A stretch of 64,000 nt of DNA from an uncultured Hyphomicrobiales bacterium (GTDB lineage Bacteria > Pseudomonadota > Alphaproteobacteria > Rhizobiales > Devosiaceae). The position numbers and the translations under genes were made by a program. The stretch spans positions 1-64,000 of the forward strand of contig CAIKKY010000019.1 in NCBI GenBank assembly GCA_903828145.1. Direction: 5' to 3'. The notes under the pieces are model-generated. The model was given only the letters and a program-made list of their open reading frames with translations, ran no database searches and was not told where the DNA came from. Shown here piece by piece: positions 42,282 through 50,896 of the stretch; positions within the stretch are counted from its first letter, which is position 1; each line of letters opens with the position of its first letter.

Positions 42282-42301
42282 ATATAAAGAAGTCTTTATA
42301 T
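42282..42301 (-). promoter_or_regulatory. 20-bp palindrome in front of metH
   Basis: ATATAAAGA (42282-42290), AG, TCTTTATAT (42293-42301) is a perfect 9+2+9 inverted repeat. It lies 48 bases upstream of metH and 67 bases upstream of the divergent hydrolase gene. Its form recalls operators of ArsR-family regulators of methionine genes (SahR type); this is from memory and unverified. Confidence 0.65.
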
Positions 42302-42367
42302 GATCCGATGAGGGCTCACAAGCGCCGAGGGCTTGTGTCGGGCAGGGCGGACGGGCACATTTATGCG

Positions 42368-43063
42368 ATGAGCGCACCCCTCCTGTTTATTCCCGGCCTC
42401 ACCTGTACGGCCGAAATTCTGGTTCCGCATCTTGTGGCGCTGTGGGCTGAGGCCCCGGTGATGGTGGCTTCGCCCCGGCGCGGGCGCAGCATGGCCGAGA
42501 TTGCGCGCCACATTCTCGCTGATGCGCCGCCACGCTTTGCGCTCGCGGGGTTTTCCATGGGCGGGTACCTGAGTTTTGAGATCCTGCGGCAGGCGCCCGA
42601 GCGCGTCGAGCGGCTGGCGCTCATTGATACGCAGGCGCGGGCGGACACGGCGGAGGCGACTGAACGGCGGCGGGCTGGCATGGCGTTGGCCCAGGCCGGC
42701 AAGTTCGGCCTCGCCATCGCCAGTTCGTTCCCCAATGCGGTGCACCCTGACCATCAGAACGATGAGTCGCTGCGCGCCTTGCACACGCGGATGGCGCTCG
42801 CCATCGGGCCCGACACCTATCGCGATCAGCAGGAGGCGATCATCGGCCGATCGGACTCGCGCGACCTGCTGCCCACCATTGGCGTGCCCACCACCGTCCT
42901 TGTCGGGGAGGGCGATCTGCTGACCCCACCGGCCCTGTCGCGGGAAATGGCCGATGCCATTCCGCACGCCCGGCTCCAGATCATTGCCGGGGCCGGTCAC
43001 ATGGCGCTCGCCGAGACCCCGATGCCGGTGCAGGCGGCGCTCGTGGACTGGCTTCGGGCCTGA
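42368..43063 (+). CDS. Alpha/beta hydrolase
   Basis: A 231-residue serine hydrolase. The nucleophile elbow is GFSMGG (S63), acid D183 in VGEGDLLTPP, and H211 in GAGHMALAE. PGLTCTAEI near the N-terminus is the oxyanion-hole region. The start at ATG 42368 gives a compact enzyme; the frame is open upstream through the metH promoter and is not expected to be translated there. The substrate is unknown. It is divergent from metH across the palindrome at 42282-42301. Confidence 0.85.
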   Translation: MSAPLLFIPGLTCTAEILVPHLVALWAEAPVMVASPRRGRSMAEIARHILADAPPRFALAGFSMGGYLSFEILRQAPERVERLALIDTQARADTAEATERRRAGMALAQAGKFGLAIASSFPNAVHPDHQNDESLRALHTRMALAIGPDTYRDQQEAIIGRSDSRDLLPTIGVPTTVLVGEGDLLTPPALSREMADAIPHARLQIIAGAGHMALAETPMPVQAALVDWLRA

Positions 43064-43103
43064 GTGGCGCGCTATGTCGACCGATTGGAAAACGTCACGA
43101 AAC

Positions 43104-43132
43104 TTGGACTCACCCCGGGCAATCTGTATTAA
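43104..43132 (+). promoter_or_regulatory. Promoter of the carboxypeptidase gene
   Basis: TTGGAC (43104-43109), 17 bases, TATTAA (43127-43132). Transcription from about 43139 fits the GTG start at 43173 and excludes the ATG at 43074, which would lie upstream of the promoter. Confidence 0.55.
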
Positions 43133-43172
43133 TCAGACCGAAGGGGCGCATCGGCCCCAACCGGGGTTGAGA

Positions 43173-44330
43173 GTGATCGGTCTAGCGCGCGGCATCGTCG
43201 TTTTCCTGGCTCTGGCCCTGAGCTTTTCTGTTTCCCTCGCGGGGGCGCAGGAGTTCGACACCAAGGCGAGGTTCGCCATCCTGATGGACTATGAGTCGGG
43301 CAGCATCCTGTTCGACAAGGCAGGCAGTGATCCGCTGGAGCCCGCCAGCATGGCCAAGCTGATGACGGCGGCAGTGGTGTTTGACCAGTTGCAGCAGAAT
43401 AAGCTGAAGTTCTCGGACGAGTTTTTCATTTCCGAACACGCCTGGCGCACTGGCGGGGCGCAGTCGGGCGGTTCGACCATGTTTGCCGATCTGAACTCAA
43501 AGGTTCCGGTGCTGGACCTCGTCCGGTCGCTGCTCATCCAATCGGGCAATGATGCGGCCATTGCGCTCGCCGAGGGGATTGCGGGCACCGAGCCCGGATT
43601 TGCCGGGATGATGAACCAGCTCGGTGCCGAAATCGGGCTCGAGCACACGCATTTCGTCAATGCCACGGGTCTGCCGGACCCGGATCAATATTCGACGGCG
43701 CGTGACCTTGCGGTGATCGCGCGGTTCATCATCGCGCAGTTCCCGGAATATTACCCCATCTTTTCAGAGCCCGAATTCACCTGGAACAAAATCCGCCAGA
43801 TGAACCGCAATTCGCTGGTGGAAATGGGCATTGGTGTCGACGGGCTGAAGACTGGCCATACCGAGGCGGCGGGCTATGGCACGGTGGTCTCCTCGGCCGC
43901 CGGGGGGCGGCGGCTCATTGCTGTGCTGCATGGCCTCACCTCCATGGCCGAGCGCGCCGACGAGGCGCGGAAGCTGATTACCTGGGGCTCGCGCGGGTTC
44001 GAGCTGATTCCGGCCTTTGATGAGGGCGAGCCGGTGGCGCGGGTCGCCGTCTATGGGGGCGTGTTGCCCGATGTGCCGCTCGTGGGGCAGGGCAAAATCG
44101 ATATTTTCATCCCCAAGGGGGCCAAAGACTGCCCCGAGGCGAGCGTTCGCTACCAGGCGCCGATTCTGCCGCCGGTGCAAAAGGGCGAGCAATTGGGGGT
44201 TCTGACCATTACCTGCGCGGGTAAGGTGATCCAGACCAACCCGCTTTTTGCCGGTGAGGACGTGGCCGATGGCGATATTGTGCGCAAGGCCGCCGATGCG
44301 CTGAAGGAACTCGCCCTGGGCTGGCTTTGA
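43173..44330 (+). CDS. D-alanyl-D-alanine carboxypeptidase (PBP5/6 family)
   Basis: A 385-residue periplasmic enzyme that trims the terminal D-Ala from peptidoglycan stem peptides. A signal peptide occupies about residues 1-25 (cleavage near AGAQE). The active site is S59-x-x-K62 (SMAK), S124-G-N126 and K226-T-G228. A C-terminal beta-rich PBP5_C domain follows from about 285. The GTG start at 43173 is chosen from the promoter position and the signal peptide. It is followed after 5 bases by tmk. Confidence 0.93.
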   Translation: MIGLARGIVVFLALALSFSVSLAGAQEFDTKARFAILMDYESGSILFDKAGSDPLEPASMAKLMTAAVVFDQLQQNKLKFSDEFFISEHAWRTGGAQSGGSTMFADLNSKVPVLDLVRSLLIQSGNDAAIALAEGIAGTEPGFAGMMNQLGAEIGLEHTHFVNATGLPDPDQYSTARDLAVIARFIIAQFPEYYPIFSEPEFTWNKIRQMNRNSLVEMGIGVDGLKTGHTEAAGYGTVVSSAAGGRRLIAVLHGLTSMAERADEARKLITWGSRGFELIPAFDEGEPVARVAVYGGVLPDVPLVGQGKIDIFIPKGAKDCPEASVRYQAPILPPVQKGEQLGVLTITCAGKVIQTNPLFAGEDVADGDIVRKAADALKELALGWL

Positions 44331-44335
44331 GCCCG

Positions 44336-44995
44336 ATGAGTGCGCGGTTCATTACCTTTGAAGGCGGGGAAGGGGTGGGAAAATCCACCCAGGTCAAGCG
44401 GCTGGCGCAGCGGCTTGAAACCAGAGGCGTGCGCACGGTGCGGACCCGCGAGCCGGGGGGCACCGAGCGGGCCGAAGCAGTGCGCCATTTCATTCTCTCC
44501 GGCAGGGGCAAGCCCTGGGGCGCCGCCGCCGAAGCCGTGCTGTTTGCTGCCGCGCGCGCCGACCATATGCGGGCCCTGATCGCGCCGAGCCTGAGTGCCG
44601 GGTCATGGGTGCTGTCGGACCGGTTCCACGATTCGACCCGGGCCTATCAGGGCCTGACGAGCGGCAGTGATCCGCGCCTCATCGGCGCGCTGGAGGTGCT
44701 GGCGCTCGATGGCCGCGAGCCGGATATTACCTTTATTCTCGATATGGACCCGGCTGTCGCTTTTGAGCGGGTGGCGTCCCGGGCGGTGGAACAGGCCCTG
44801 GTGGCCACTGGCGATCGCTTTGAACAGGAAGATCTCGCCTGGCACCGCCGTCTTCGGGCGGGCTTCATGGCGATTGCCGAAGCCAATCCGCGCCGCTGTG
44901 TCGTTTTGCCCGCCGGGCAGGGGGCGGACGCCCTCGAACAGGAAATCTGGGATGTGCTGTGCCTGCGGTTTGCTGAATTGCGGGATGGCGCATAA
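44336..44995 (+). CDS. tmk: Thymidylate kinase
   Basis: A 219-residue enzyme converting dTMP to dTDP. The P-loop is GGEGVGKST (10-18), the DR(F/Y)H motif is SDRFHDSTRAYQG, and the LID segment contains arginines (RAVEQA...RFEQED). The start is ATG 44336; an in-frame TTG at 44327 overlaps the previous stop. It shares one base with holB (TAATG). The tmk-holB-metG-tatD order is widely conserved in alphaproteobacteria. Confidence 0.96.
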   Translation: MSARFITFEGGEGVGKSTQVKRLAQRLETRGVRTVRTREPGGTERAEAVRHFILSGRGKPWGAAAEAVLFAAARADHMRALIAPSLSAGSWVLSDRFHDSTRAYQGLTSGSDPRLIGALEVLALDGREPDITFILDMDPAVAFERVASRAVEQALVATGDRFEQEDLAWHRRLRAGFMAIAEANPRRCVVLPAGQGADALEQEIWDVLCLRFAELRDGA

Positions 44996-46032
44996 TGGCC
45001 GACGATGACGCGCCGCTGCGCGAACCCGATGTCCTGTCCGGCGTGCCCTATCCTGAACAGACGGGCCGCCTCGTTGGACATGCTGATGCCCTGCAGGGCC
45101 TCATCGCGCAATATGACGCCAAGCGGCCGCCGTCCGGCGTCCTCATCCACGGACCACGGGGCATTGGCAAAGCAACCCTGGCTTTTGCTGTCGCCCGCCA
45201 TGTGCTGGAAAAAACCGGGGACGAATCGGCCGAGCGGGTCGCGGCGCAGATTGCGGCCGGCTCACACCCCAATGTCAGGGTGCTGCGGCGGACGATCGAC
45301 GAGAAGACCAAAAAGTTCCACACCGTGATCCGGGTCAAAGAGGTGCGTGATACTACCGCCAAAGCGCATCAGACGCGGGGACGGGCGGGGCACCGCTTCG
45401 TGATTGTCGATTCCATCGACAATGCCAACACGGAATCCGACAACGCCCTGCTTAAAGTGCTGGAAGAGCCGCCGAACGATATGACGTTCATTCTGGTGTC
45501 GCACCGGCCCTCGGCGCTGCCGCCCACGGTGCTGAGCCGCACACAAAAACTGGCCCTGCGGCCTCTGTCCAATGCTGAAGTGGCCGAGATTTTGGCCCAC
45601 AGCGGGGCAGGCGGCCTATCGCTACAGCAGGCCGTGGCCCTGGCGCAGGGGCGGCCGCGACGCGGGTTCGAGGCGCTGGCGGTCGCGGGGGTAAAGACCA
45701 TGACGGTGCTCCTCGACTGGCTTAAGGCCCCGGCGCTGCAGCCGCTCAAGGCCCACCTTGATCTTGCCGATGCATTGGGCGCGGCCCGCGATAGCGCCGA
45801 GACGAAGTTTGCGCGCGATCTGATTGTTGATTGGATTGCCGCAGAGGCGCGCGCTGCCGCGCTCGCGGGTGAGGGCGCGCGGCTTGCCTCGGCCAATCGC
45901 TTGTGGGACAAGGCAAGAACGCTGTTTGCCGAGGTCGATGTCTACAATCTCGACATGCGGCAGACCCTGACCGCGCTGTTTGACGCGATCCGCAACCACC
46001 TGATCGAGAGCCCGGCTGCCGCCTCCCCATGA
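44995..46032 (+). CDS. holB: DNA polymerase III subunit delta'
   Basis: A 345-residue AAA+ clamp-loader subunit. The P-loop-like sequence is GPRGIGKATLA. The family motif DSIDNANTESDNALLKVLEEPP contains the degenerate Walker B. The usual SRC sensor reads SRTQ. Four cysteines expected for a zinc module are not seen, as in many alphaproteobacterial delta' proteins. It overlaps tmk by 1 base and metG by 4 bases. Confidence 0.93.
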   Translation: MADDDAPLREPDVLSGVPYPEQTGRLVGHADALQGLIAQYDAKRPPSGVLIHGPRGIGKATLAFAVARHVLEKTGDESAERVAAQIAAGSHPNVRVLRRTIDEKTKKFHTVIRVKEVRDTTAKAHQTRGRAGHRFVIVDSIDNANTESDNALLKVLEEPPNDMTFILVSHRPSALPPTVLSRTQKLALRPLSNAEVAEILAHSGAGGLSLQQAVALAQGRPRRGFEALAVAGVKTMTVLLDWLKAPALQPLKAHLDLADALGAARDSAETKFARDLIVDWIAAEARAAALAGEGARLASANRLWDKARTLFAEVDVYNLDMRQTLTALFDAIRNHLIESPAAASP

Positions 46033-47576
46033 GCACTTCCTTTTACGTTACCACTGCCATTGCCTACCCCAACGGCGAGCCGCATATCGGGCATGCCTAT
46101 GAGATGATTGCGACCGACGCGATTGCGCGCTGGGCGCGGCTCGAAGGGCGGCCCACTTTCTTTCTGACCGGCACTGATGAGCACGGCATCAAGATGGTGC
46201 AGACGGCGGCGGCGCAGGGCCTGCCGGTACGCGAGCTGGCCGACCGCAATTCGGCGCGGTTCCGCGAACTGGCCGGGCTGTTGGGCCTGTCGAACGATGA
46301 TTTCATCCGCACCACCGAACAGCGCCATTATGACTCGGTGCAGGAAATCTGGCGCCGGATGCTGAAAAGCGGCGACATTTATGAGGGCGCCTACGAGGGC
46401 TGGTACTCGGTGCGCGACGAGGCCTATTTCGACGAAGCCGAGTTGACCGAGGGTGAGGGCGGCAAAAAGTTTGCCCCGTCCGGCGCAGAAGTCACCTGGG
46501 TGCGCGAGCCGAGCTTTTTCTTCCGGCTGTCCGCCTATGCCGACCGGTTGCTTGCCCATTACGAGGCGCACCCTGAGTTCATTGCGCCCGATGAGCGGCG
46601 GAACGAGATCGTGTCCTTCGTCAAAGGCGGGCTGCGCGACCTGTCGATTTCGCGCACGACGTTCGATTGGGGCATTCCGGTGCCCGATGCACCCGGCCAC
46701 GTGATGTATGTGTGGGTCGATGCGCTGACCAATTACATAACTGCCACCGGTTTTCCGGATGAAGACGCGGCGCGCTACAAGGCCTTCTGGCCGGCGAACC
46801 TGCATGTGATCGGCAAGGATATCATCCGGTTCCACACGGTCTATTGGCCGGCGTTTTTGATGAGCGCCAACCTGCCGCTGCCGAGACGCGTCTTCGCACA
46901 TGGCTTCCTGACCTCCGAGGGCAAGAAGATGTCGAAGTCGCTCGGCAATGTGGTCGATCCGCTTACCGAACTCGATAGCTATGGCACGGACCCGGTGCGC
47001 TGGTATTGCCTGCGTGAAATCAGCTTCGGGCAGGATGGCGACTGGGGACGGGAAAAGTTCATCAACCGCAACAATGCCGACCTTGCGAATAATTTCGGCA
47101 ATCTGGCGCAGCGCTCGCTCGCCATGATCCAGAAGAATTTTGCGGGTGTGCTGCCTGTGGCCACCCCGACCGAGGCCGACAAGGCCATTATTGGTGTTGC
47201 GGTCAAGGCAATTGCCGCCATGAATACGGCCATGCAGACCCAGCTCATCCACGAGGCCACTGCCGAACTCGTGGGCCTTCTCAATGCGGCAAACCTCTAT
47301 TTTGCCGATCAGGCGCCCTGGGGCCTGAAAGAGGATCTGCCGCGCATGGGCACGATCCTCCACACCACAGCCGATGTGGTGCGCCGCGCGGCGATTGCGG
47401 CGCAGCCCTTTGTGCCCACGGCGGCGGCCAAGATGCTCGATCTCCTCGCTGTGCCCCCCACCGAACGGGCACTCAGCGATGCTTTGCGGCCGCAGGGGCT
47501 GGTGGCGGGCACGGTTTTACCGCAGCCGGAACCGGTGTTCAGGAAATTTGACCTCAAGGCTTCGGCGGCGCCCTGA
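46029..47576 (+). CDS. metG: Methionyl-tRNA synthetase
   Basis: A 515-residue class I aminoacyl-tRNA synthetase. The HIGH motif is HIGH itself (19-22) and KMSKS lies near residue 300 (GKKMSKSLGN). It is the shorter type without the C-terminal tRNA-binding (EMAP-like) domain. The usual zinc-knuckle cysteines are not evident in the connective insert (EGWYSVRDEAYFDEAEL). It shares one base with tatD (TGATG). Confidence 0.96.
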   Translation: MSTSFYVTTAIAYPNGEPHIGHAYEMIATDAIARWARLEGRPTFFLTGTDEHGIKMVQTAAAQGLPVRELADRNSARFRELAGLLGLSNDDFIRTTEQRHYDSVQEIWRRMLKSGDIYEGAYEGWYSVRDEAYFDEAELTEGEGGKKFAPSGAEVTWVREPSFFFRLSAYADRLLAHYEAHPEFIAPDERRNEIVSFVKGGLRDLSISRTTFDWGIPVPDAPGHVMYVWVDALTNYITATGFPDEDAARYKAFWPANLHVIGKDIIRFHTVYWPAFLMSANLPLPRRVFAHGFLTSEGKKMSKSLGNVVDPLTELDSYGTDPVRWYCLREISFGQDGDWGREKFINRNNADLANNFGNLAQRSLAMIQKNFAGVLPVATPTEADKAIIGVAVKAIAAMNTAMQTQLIHEATAELVGLLNAANLYFADQAPWGLKEDLPRMGTILHTTADVVRRAAIAAQPFVPTAAAKMLDLLAVPPTERALSDALRPQGLVAGTVLPQPEPVFRKFDLKASAAP

Positions 47577-48352
47577 TGCTGATCGACTCCCATTGCCATC
47601 TCGATTTCCCCGAACTGCAGGCCGATGAGGCCGGGGTGATCGCGCGCGCCCATGCGGCGGGCGTTGGGCGCATGGTGACCATCTGCACCTTTGTTGACCG
47701 GTTCGATACGATCAGCGCAATTGCCGAGCGCCATGACAGCGTGTGGTGCACGTTGGGCACGCATCCGCATAATGCGGATCAGGAACTCCACATCACAACG
47801 GCCGATCTCGTGCGGCTGGCGCGCCACCCCAAATGCATCGGGATCGGCGAGGCCGGGCTCGATTATTTCTATGACAATGCCCCCAAAGAGGCACAGGCGA
47901 CCGGGCTGAGACGCCACATTGCTGCGGCCCGCGAAACCGGGCTGCCGCTTGTGATCCATGCCCGCGCCGCCGATGATGCCATGGCGGCCATCCTCAGGGA
48001 CGAGCATGGGGCAGGGGCCTTCCCGTTCCTCCTCCACTGCTATACCGGCGGCATTGACCTGGCGCGGACAGCCCTTGAATTGGGCGGCTCTCTCTCGTTT
48101 TCCGGCATCATCACCTTCAAAAATGCCGAAGCCATCCGCGAGGTTGCGGCCATGGTGCCGGCCGACCGCTACCTTGTTGAAACGGATTCGCCCTATCTCG
48201 CGCCTATTCCGCACCGGGGGGAATCGAACGAGCCATCCTATGTGGCCCATACCGCGGCGAAGCTCGCCGAGGTGCGCGGCATTTCGGCCGACCAGCTGGC
48301 ACAGGAAACGACGGACAATTTCTATCGGCTGTTTTCAAAGGCACGCCGATGA
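47576..48352 (+). CDS. tatD: TatD-family metal-dependent hydrolase
   Basis: A 258-residue TIM-barrel hydrolase with 3'-5' DNase activity reported in relatives. Metal ligands are DSHCHLDF (H5 and H7), E in GIGEAGLDY, H in LVIHARAA, H in LLHCYTG and D in LVETDSPYLAP. It overlaps metG by 1 base and the MBL gene by 4 bases. Confidence 0.94.
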   Translation: MLIDSHCHLDFPELQADEAGVIARAHAAGVGRMVTICTFVDRFDTISAIAERHDSVWCTLGTHPHNADQELHITTADLVRLARHPKCIGIGEAGLDYFYDNAPKEAQATGLRRHIAAARETGLPLVIHARAADDAMAAILRDEHGAGAFPFLLHCYTGGIDLARTALELGGSLSFSGIITFKNAEAIREVAAMVPADRYLVETDSPYLAPIPHRGESNEPSYVAHTAAKLAEVRGISADQLAQETTDNFYRLFSKARR

Positions 48353-49188
48353 GCCGGGCCGAGCGGATCATTGCCACCATCATGGGCTGCGGATCATCGG
48401 GCGGCGTGCCCCGGATCGGCGGCAACTGGGGGGTGTGCGATCCTTATAATCCGCGCAACCGGCGGCGCCGCTGCTCGCTGCTGCTTGAGGGCTTCAGCGA
48501 AGGCGCGAGCGCGCCGACGCGCGTCATCATCGATACGGGCTGCGATCTGCGCGAGCAATTGCTCGATGCCAGTGTCGACCGCGTTGATGCGGTTCTGTTC
48601 ACCCATGAGCACGCCGACCACACCCATGGCATTGACGACCTCAGGGTGTTGGCGCTCAACACGCATAAGCGCGTTGAGGTGTATTTCAGCGCCGAGGCCG
48701 CCGCGCGGATCGTGCCGAGCTTTGCCTATTGCTTCACGGCGCCCGCCGGATCGGGCTACCCGCCAATCCTCAACCAGAACCTCATCGAGGCCGACCAGCC
48801 TCTGGTGGTCAATGGACCCGGCGGTGAAATTGAAATTCTGCCGTTTTTACAAGACCATGGCGATATTACTTCACTTGGTTTCCGCATAGGCGGATTTGCC
48901 TATAGCTGTGATCTCAGTGGCATTCCCAGCCAATCCATCAGCGCGATCAGCGGGCTTGATGTGTGGGTGCTGGATGCGCTGCGCCCAGCGCCGCATCCGA
49001 GCCATCTGAGCCTGTCGGAAGCGTTGGCGCTCATTGCGCAGCATCAGCCGACCGAGGCCGTGCTGACGAACCTGCATATCGACCTTGATTATGCCGATAC
49101 CGACCGGACAACGCCTGCGCATGTGCGGCCGGCGTTTGACGGACTGAAGATTGACGTGAGCGCTGGCACGGTGTTGAGCCCGCGCTGA
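48349..49188 (+). CDS. MBL-fold metallohydrolase (PhnP-like)
   Basis: A 279-residue metallo-beta-lactamase-fold protein. The metal motif is THEHADHTHG (about 85-94), with later ligands in FLQDHGD, SCDLSG and TNLHIDLDY. The N-terminal MGCGSSGGVPRIGG and CRRRCSLLL-like region match the PhnP/phosphodiesterase branch. Conserved location after tatD suggests a nucleic-acid or cyclic-phosphate substrate, but this is inference. It is the last gene of the tmk operon. Confidence 0.88.
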   Translation: MSRAERIIATIMGCGSSGGVPRIGGNWGVCDPYNPRNRRRRCSLLLEGFSEGASAPTRVIIDTGCDLREQLLDASVDRVDAVLFTHEHADHTHGIDDLRVLALNTHKRVEVYFSAEAAARIVPSFAYCFTAPAGSGYPPILNQNLIEADQPLVVNGPGGEIEILPFLQDHGDITSLGFRIGGFAYSCDLSGIPSQSISAISGLDVWVLDALRPAPHPSHLSLSEALALIAQHQPTEAVLTNLHIDLDYADTDRTTPAHVRPAFDGLKIDVSAGTVLSPR

Positions 49189-49283
49189 AGCGCGTGCGCT
49201 CCGGTTGAGCAGCCGGAGATAATGACGGCACCGCGATGCTCAGCGCGACCATAGCCGCAATTCTGATCCCAGGCTTTGCGCCT

Positions 49284-49312
49284 TTGATCACCAAAAAAGT
49301 TCCATAATATAT
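49284..49312 (+). promoter_or_regulatory. Weak promoter candidate before the hydratase-like gene
   Basis: TTGATC (49284-49289) and ATATAT (49307-49312) with 17 bases between, in an AT-rich patch 25 bases before the GTG start. An overlapping TAATAT at 49305 is an alternative -10 box. Confidence 0.35.
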
Positions 49313-49337
49313 CTTATGCGAACGACGGAGATGTGCA

Positions 49338-50075
49338 GTGACCGATGAAGCCGAGTTGATTGCCCTCCTCGCCGCTGCGGCGCGACATGGGCGCGCGGAT
49401 GTTGATGCGACGCTGTTTGCCGATCTGGATCGCGCGGCGGCCTATCGGGTGCAGATCGGCGTCATGGCCGCGCTCAATGAGCGTGTGGGCATGCTCAAGA
49501 CCGCCGTGGCAGCTGATGGCACGGGCGTTGCCGCACCGATTTATGAATCGCGTATTGGCCGGTCACAGGCATTCAGTGTGCCGGCGGCGCAGGTTCTGGG
49601 GATCGAACTTGAAGTGGCGCTGGTTCTTGGGCGCGACCTGAGCGTCGCCGCGGCCACTTCGGACCCGGCGTCCGTGACGGATGCGATGAGCCATCACGTC
49701 CTCGGGCTTGAGCTGTGCAGCACGCGGTTCAGGGATCGCAAGGCCGCGCGCAACCACGCTGGGCTGGCTGATGGCATGTCGGCCTTTGGCTATGTGATTG
49801 ACCCGGCGCCGCGCGAGCTGGGCGCACAGATCGACGGGTTCGATGTTGAAATCACGCATAATGGCACTGTGATCCACGCCGCACCGGCCCAGCATAGTTT
49901 TGGCACGGTGTTGGCGTCGTTCGATGCCTATGCGCGGGCGCAGCACCCCGATCTGACCCTTGCAGCCGGGCTGACGGTCACCACCGGGTCGCTGTGCGGT
50001 CTCGTGCCCCTGCCCGGTCCCGGTCTTGTTGTTGCGCGGCTCGGCACGCACAGCGTCACCTGTCTATTTACCTGA
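49338..50075 (+). CDS. 2-keto-4-pentenoate hydratase-like protein
   Basis: A 245-residue protein of the fumarylacetoacetase-fold hydratase/decarboxylase family. GIELEVALVLGRDL contains the E-x-E metal ligands, and HHVLGLELCSTRF and DGMSAFGYVID match later blocks. In aromatic meta-cleavage pathways such enzymes hydrate 2-hydroxypentadienoate, but no pathway genes are nearby, so the substrate is uncertain. The GTG start at 49338 has CGGAG upstream. mazG starts 8 bases later. Confidence 0.8.
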   Translation: MTDEAELIALLAAAARHGRADVDATLFADLDRAAAYRVQIGVMAALNERVGMLKTAVAADGTGVAAPIYESRIGRSQAFSVPAAQVLGIELEVALVLGRDLSVAAATSDPASVTDAMSHHVLGLELCSTRFRDRKAARNHAGLADGMSAFGYVIDPAPRELGAQIDGFDVEITHNGTVIHAAPAQHSFGTVLASFDAYARAQHPDLTLAAGLTVTTGSLCGLVPLPGPGLVVARLGTHSVTCLFT

Positions 50076-50083
50076 GGCACTCC

Positions 50084-50896
50084 ATGGTTCCGTCGCGCGA
50101 TATTGCCGGTCTGCTCACCATCATGGCGCGGTTGCGCGATCCTGATGGCGGTTGCCCGTGGGATCTGGATCAGGATTTTGCGTCGATCCGTCACTACACA
50201 ATCGAGGAGGCCTATGAGGTTGCCGATGCCATCGAGCGCGGCGACTATGCGGACCTGTGCGAAGAACTGGGCGATCTGCTCCTGCAATCGGTCTTCCACG
50301 CCCAGATGGCGTCGGAGCGCGGCCTGTTCGATTTTGGCGATGTGGTTGAGGCCATTACCAAGAAGCTGATCCGGCGGCACCCGCATGTGTTTGGCGATAC
50401 AGATGCCGCAAGCGCCGCCGCGGTAAAGACCACCTGGGATGCCATCAAGGCCGAAGAGCGGCTCGGCAAGGCCGAGGCCAAAGGGCATGACTCCAGCATT
50501 CTGGACGATGTGCCGATTGGCCTGCCTGCCCTGATGCGGGCTGAAAAGCTGTCGAAGCGCGCGGCGTCGGTGGGGTTTGACTGGCCGGAGTGGCGGGAAA
50601 CGCTGGCCAAGGTCAGCGAGGAACTGACTGAAGTCGAGGCGGCGGCCAGTGCCGGTGATCCAGCGGATATCCGCGCGGAACTGGGTGATCTGCTGTTTGC
50701 CGTTGCCAATTTGTCGCGCAAGCTGGGGGTTGAGCCCGAAGCGGCGCTGCGGGACGGCAACCAGAAGTTTGCGCGCCGCTTTGCCCATGTCGAGGCCCGC
50801 GCCAAGGCCGATGACGTGCCGCTCGCCGATGCGGGGCTCGCGCGTCTTGACGGCTATTGGAACGAAATCCGGGCGACGGACAAGCTCAAGCCTTAA
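50084..50896 (+). CDS. mazG: Nucleoside triphosphate pyrophosphohydrolase MazG
   Basis: A 270-residue tandem MazG enzyme that hydrolyses NTPs to NMPs and PPi and may clear abnormal nucleotides. The N-terminal domain has LRDPDGGCPWDLDQ and the metal motif EEAYE...CEELGDLLLQ. The second domain has EELTEVEAA...AELGDLLFAVANL. The ATG at 50084 is chosen. Its end overlaps the convergent hflX gene by 4 bases. Confidence 0.95.
   Translation: MVPSRDIAGLLTIMARLRDPDGGCPWDLDQDFASIRHYTIEEAYEVADAIERGDYADLCEELGDLLLQSVFHAQMASERGLFDFGDVVEAITKKLIRRHPHVFGDTDAASAAAVKTTWDAIKAEERLGKAEAKGHDSSILDDVPIGLPALMRAEKLSKRAASVGFDWPEWRETLAKVSEELTEVEAAASAGDPADIRAELGDLLFAVANLSRKLGVEPEAALRDGNQKFARRFAHVEARAKADDVPLADAGLARLDGYWNEIRATDKLKP

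Noticed and set aside
42235-42300. SAM or SAH riboswitch before metH
   Set aside because: Only 47 bases separate the palindrome from the start codon, and no conserved riboswitch core was recognised.
45942-48250. Long minus-strand frames (473 and 313 codons) opposite metG and tatD
   Set aside because: The forward-strand proteins carry intact catalytic motifs, and the reverse frames show none.
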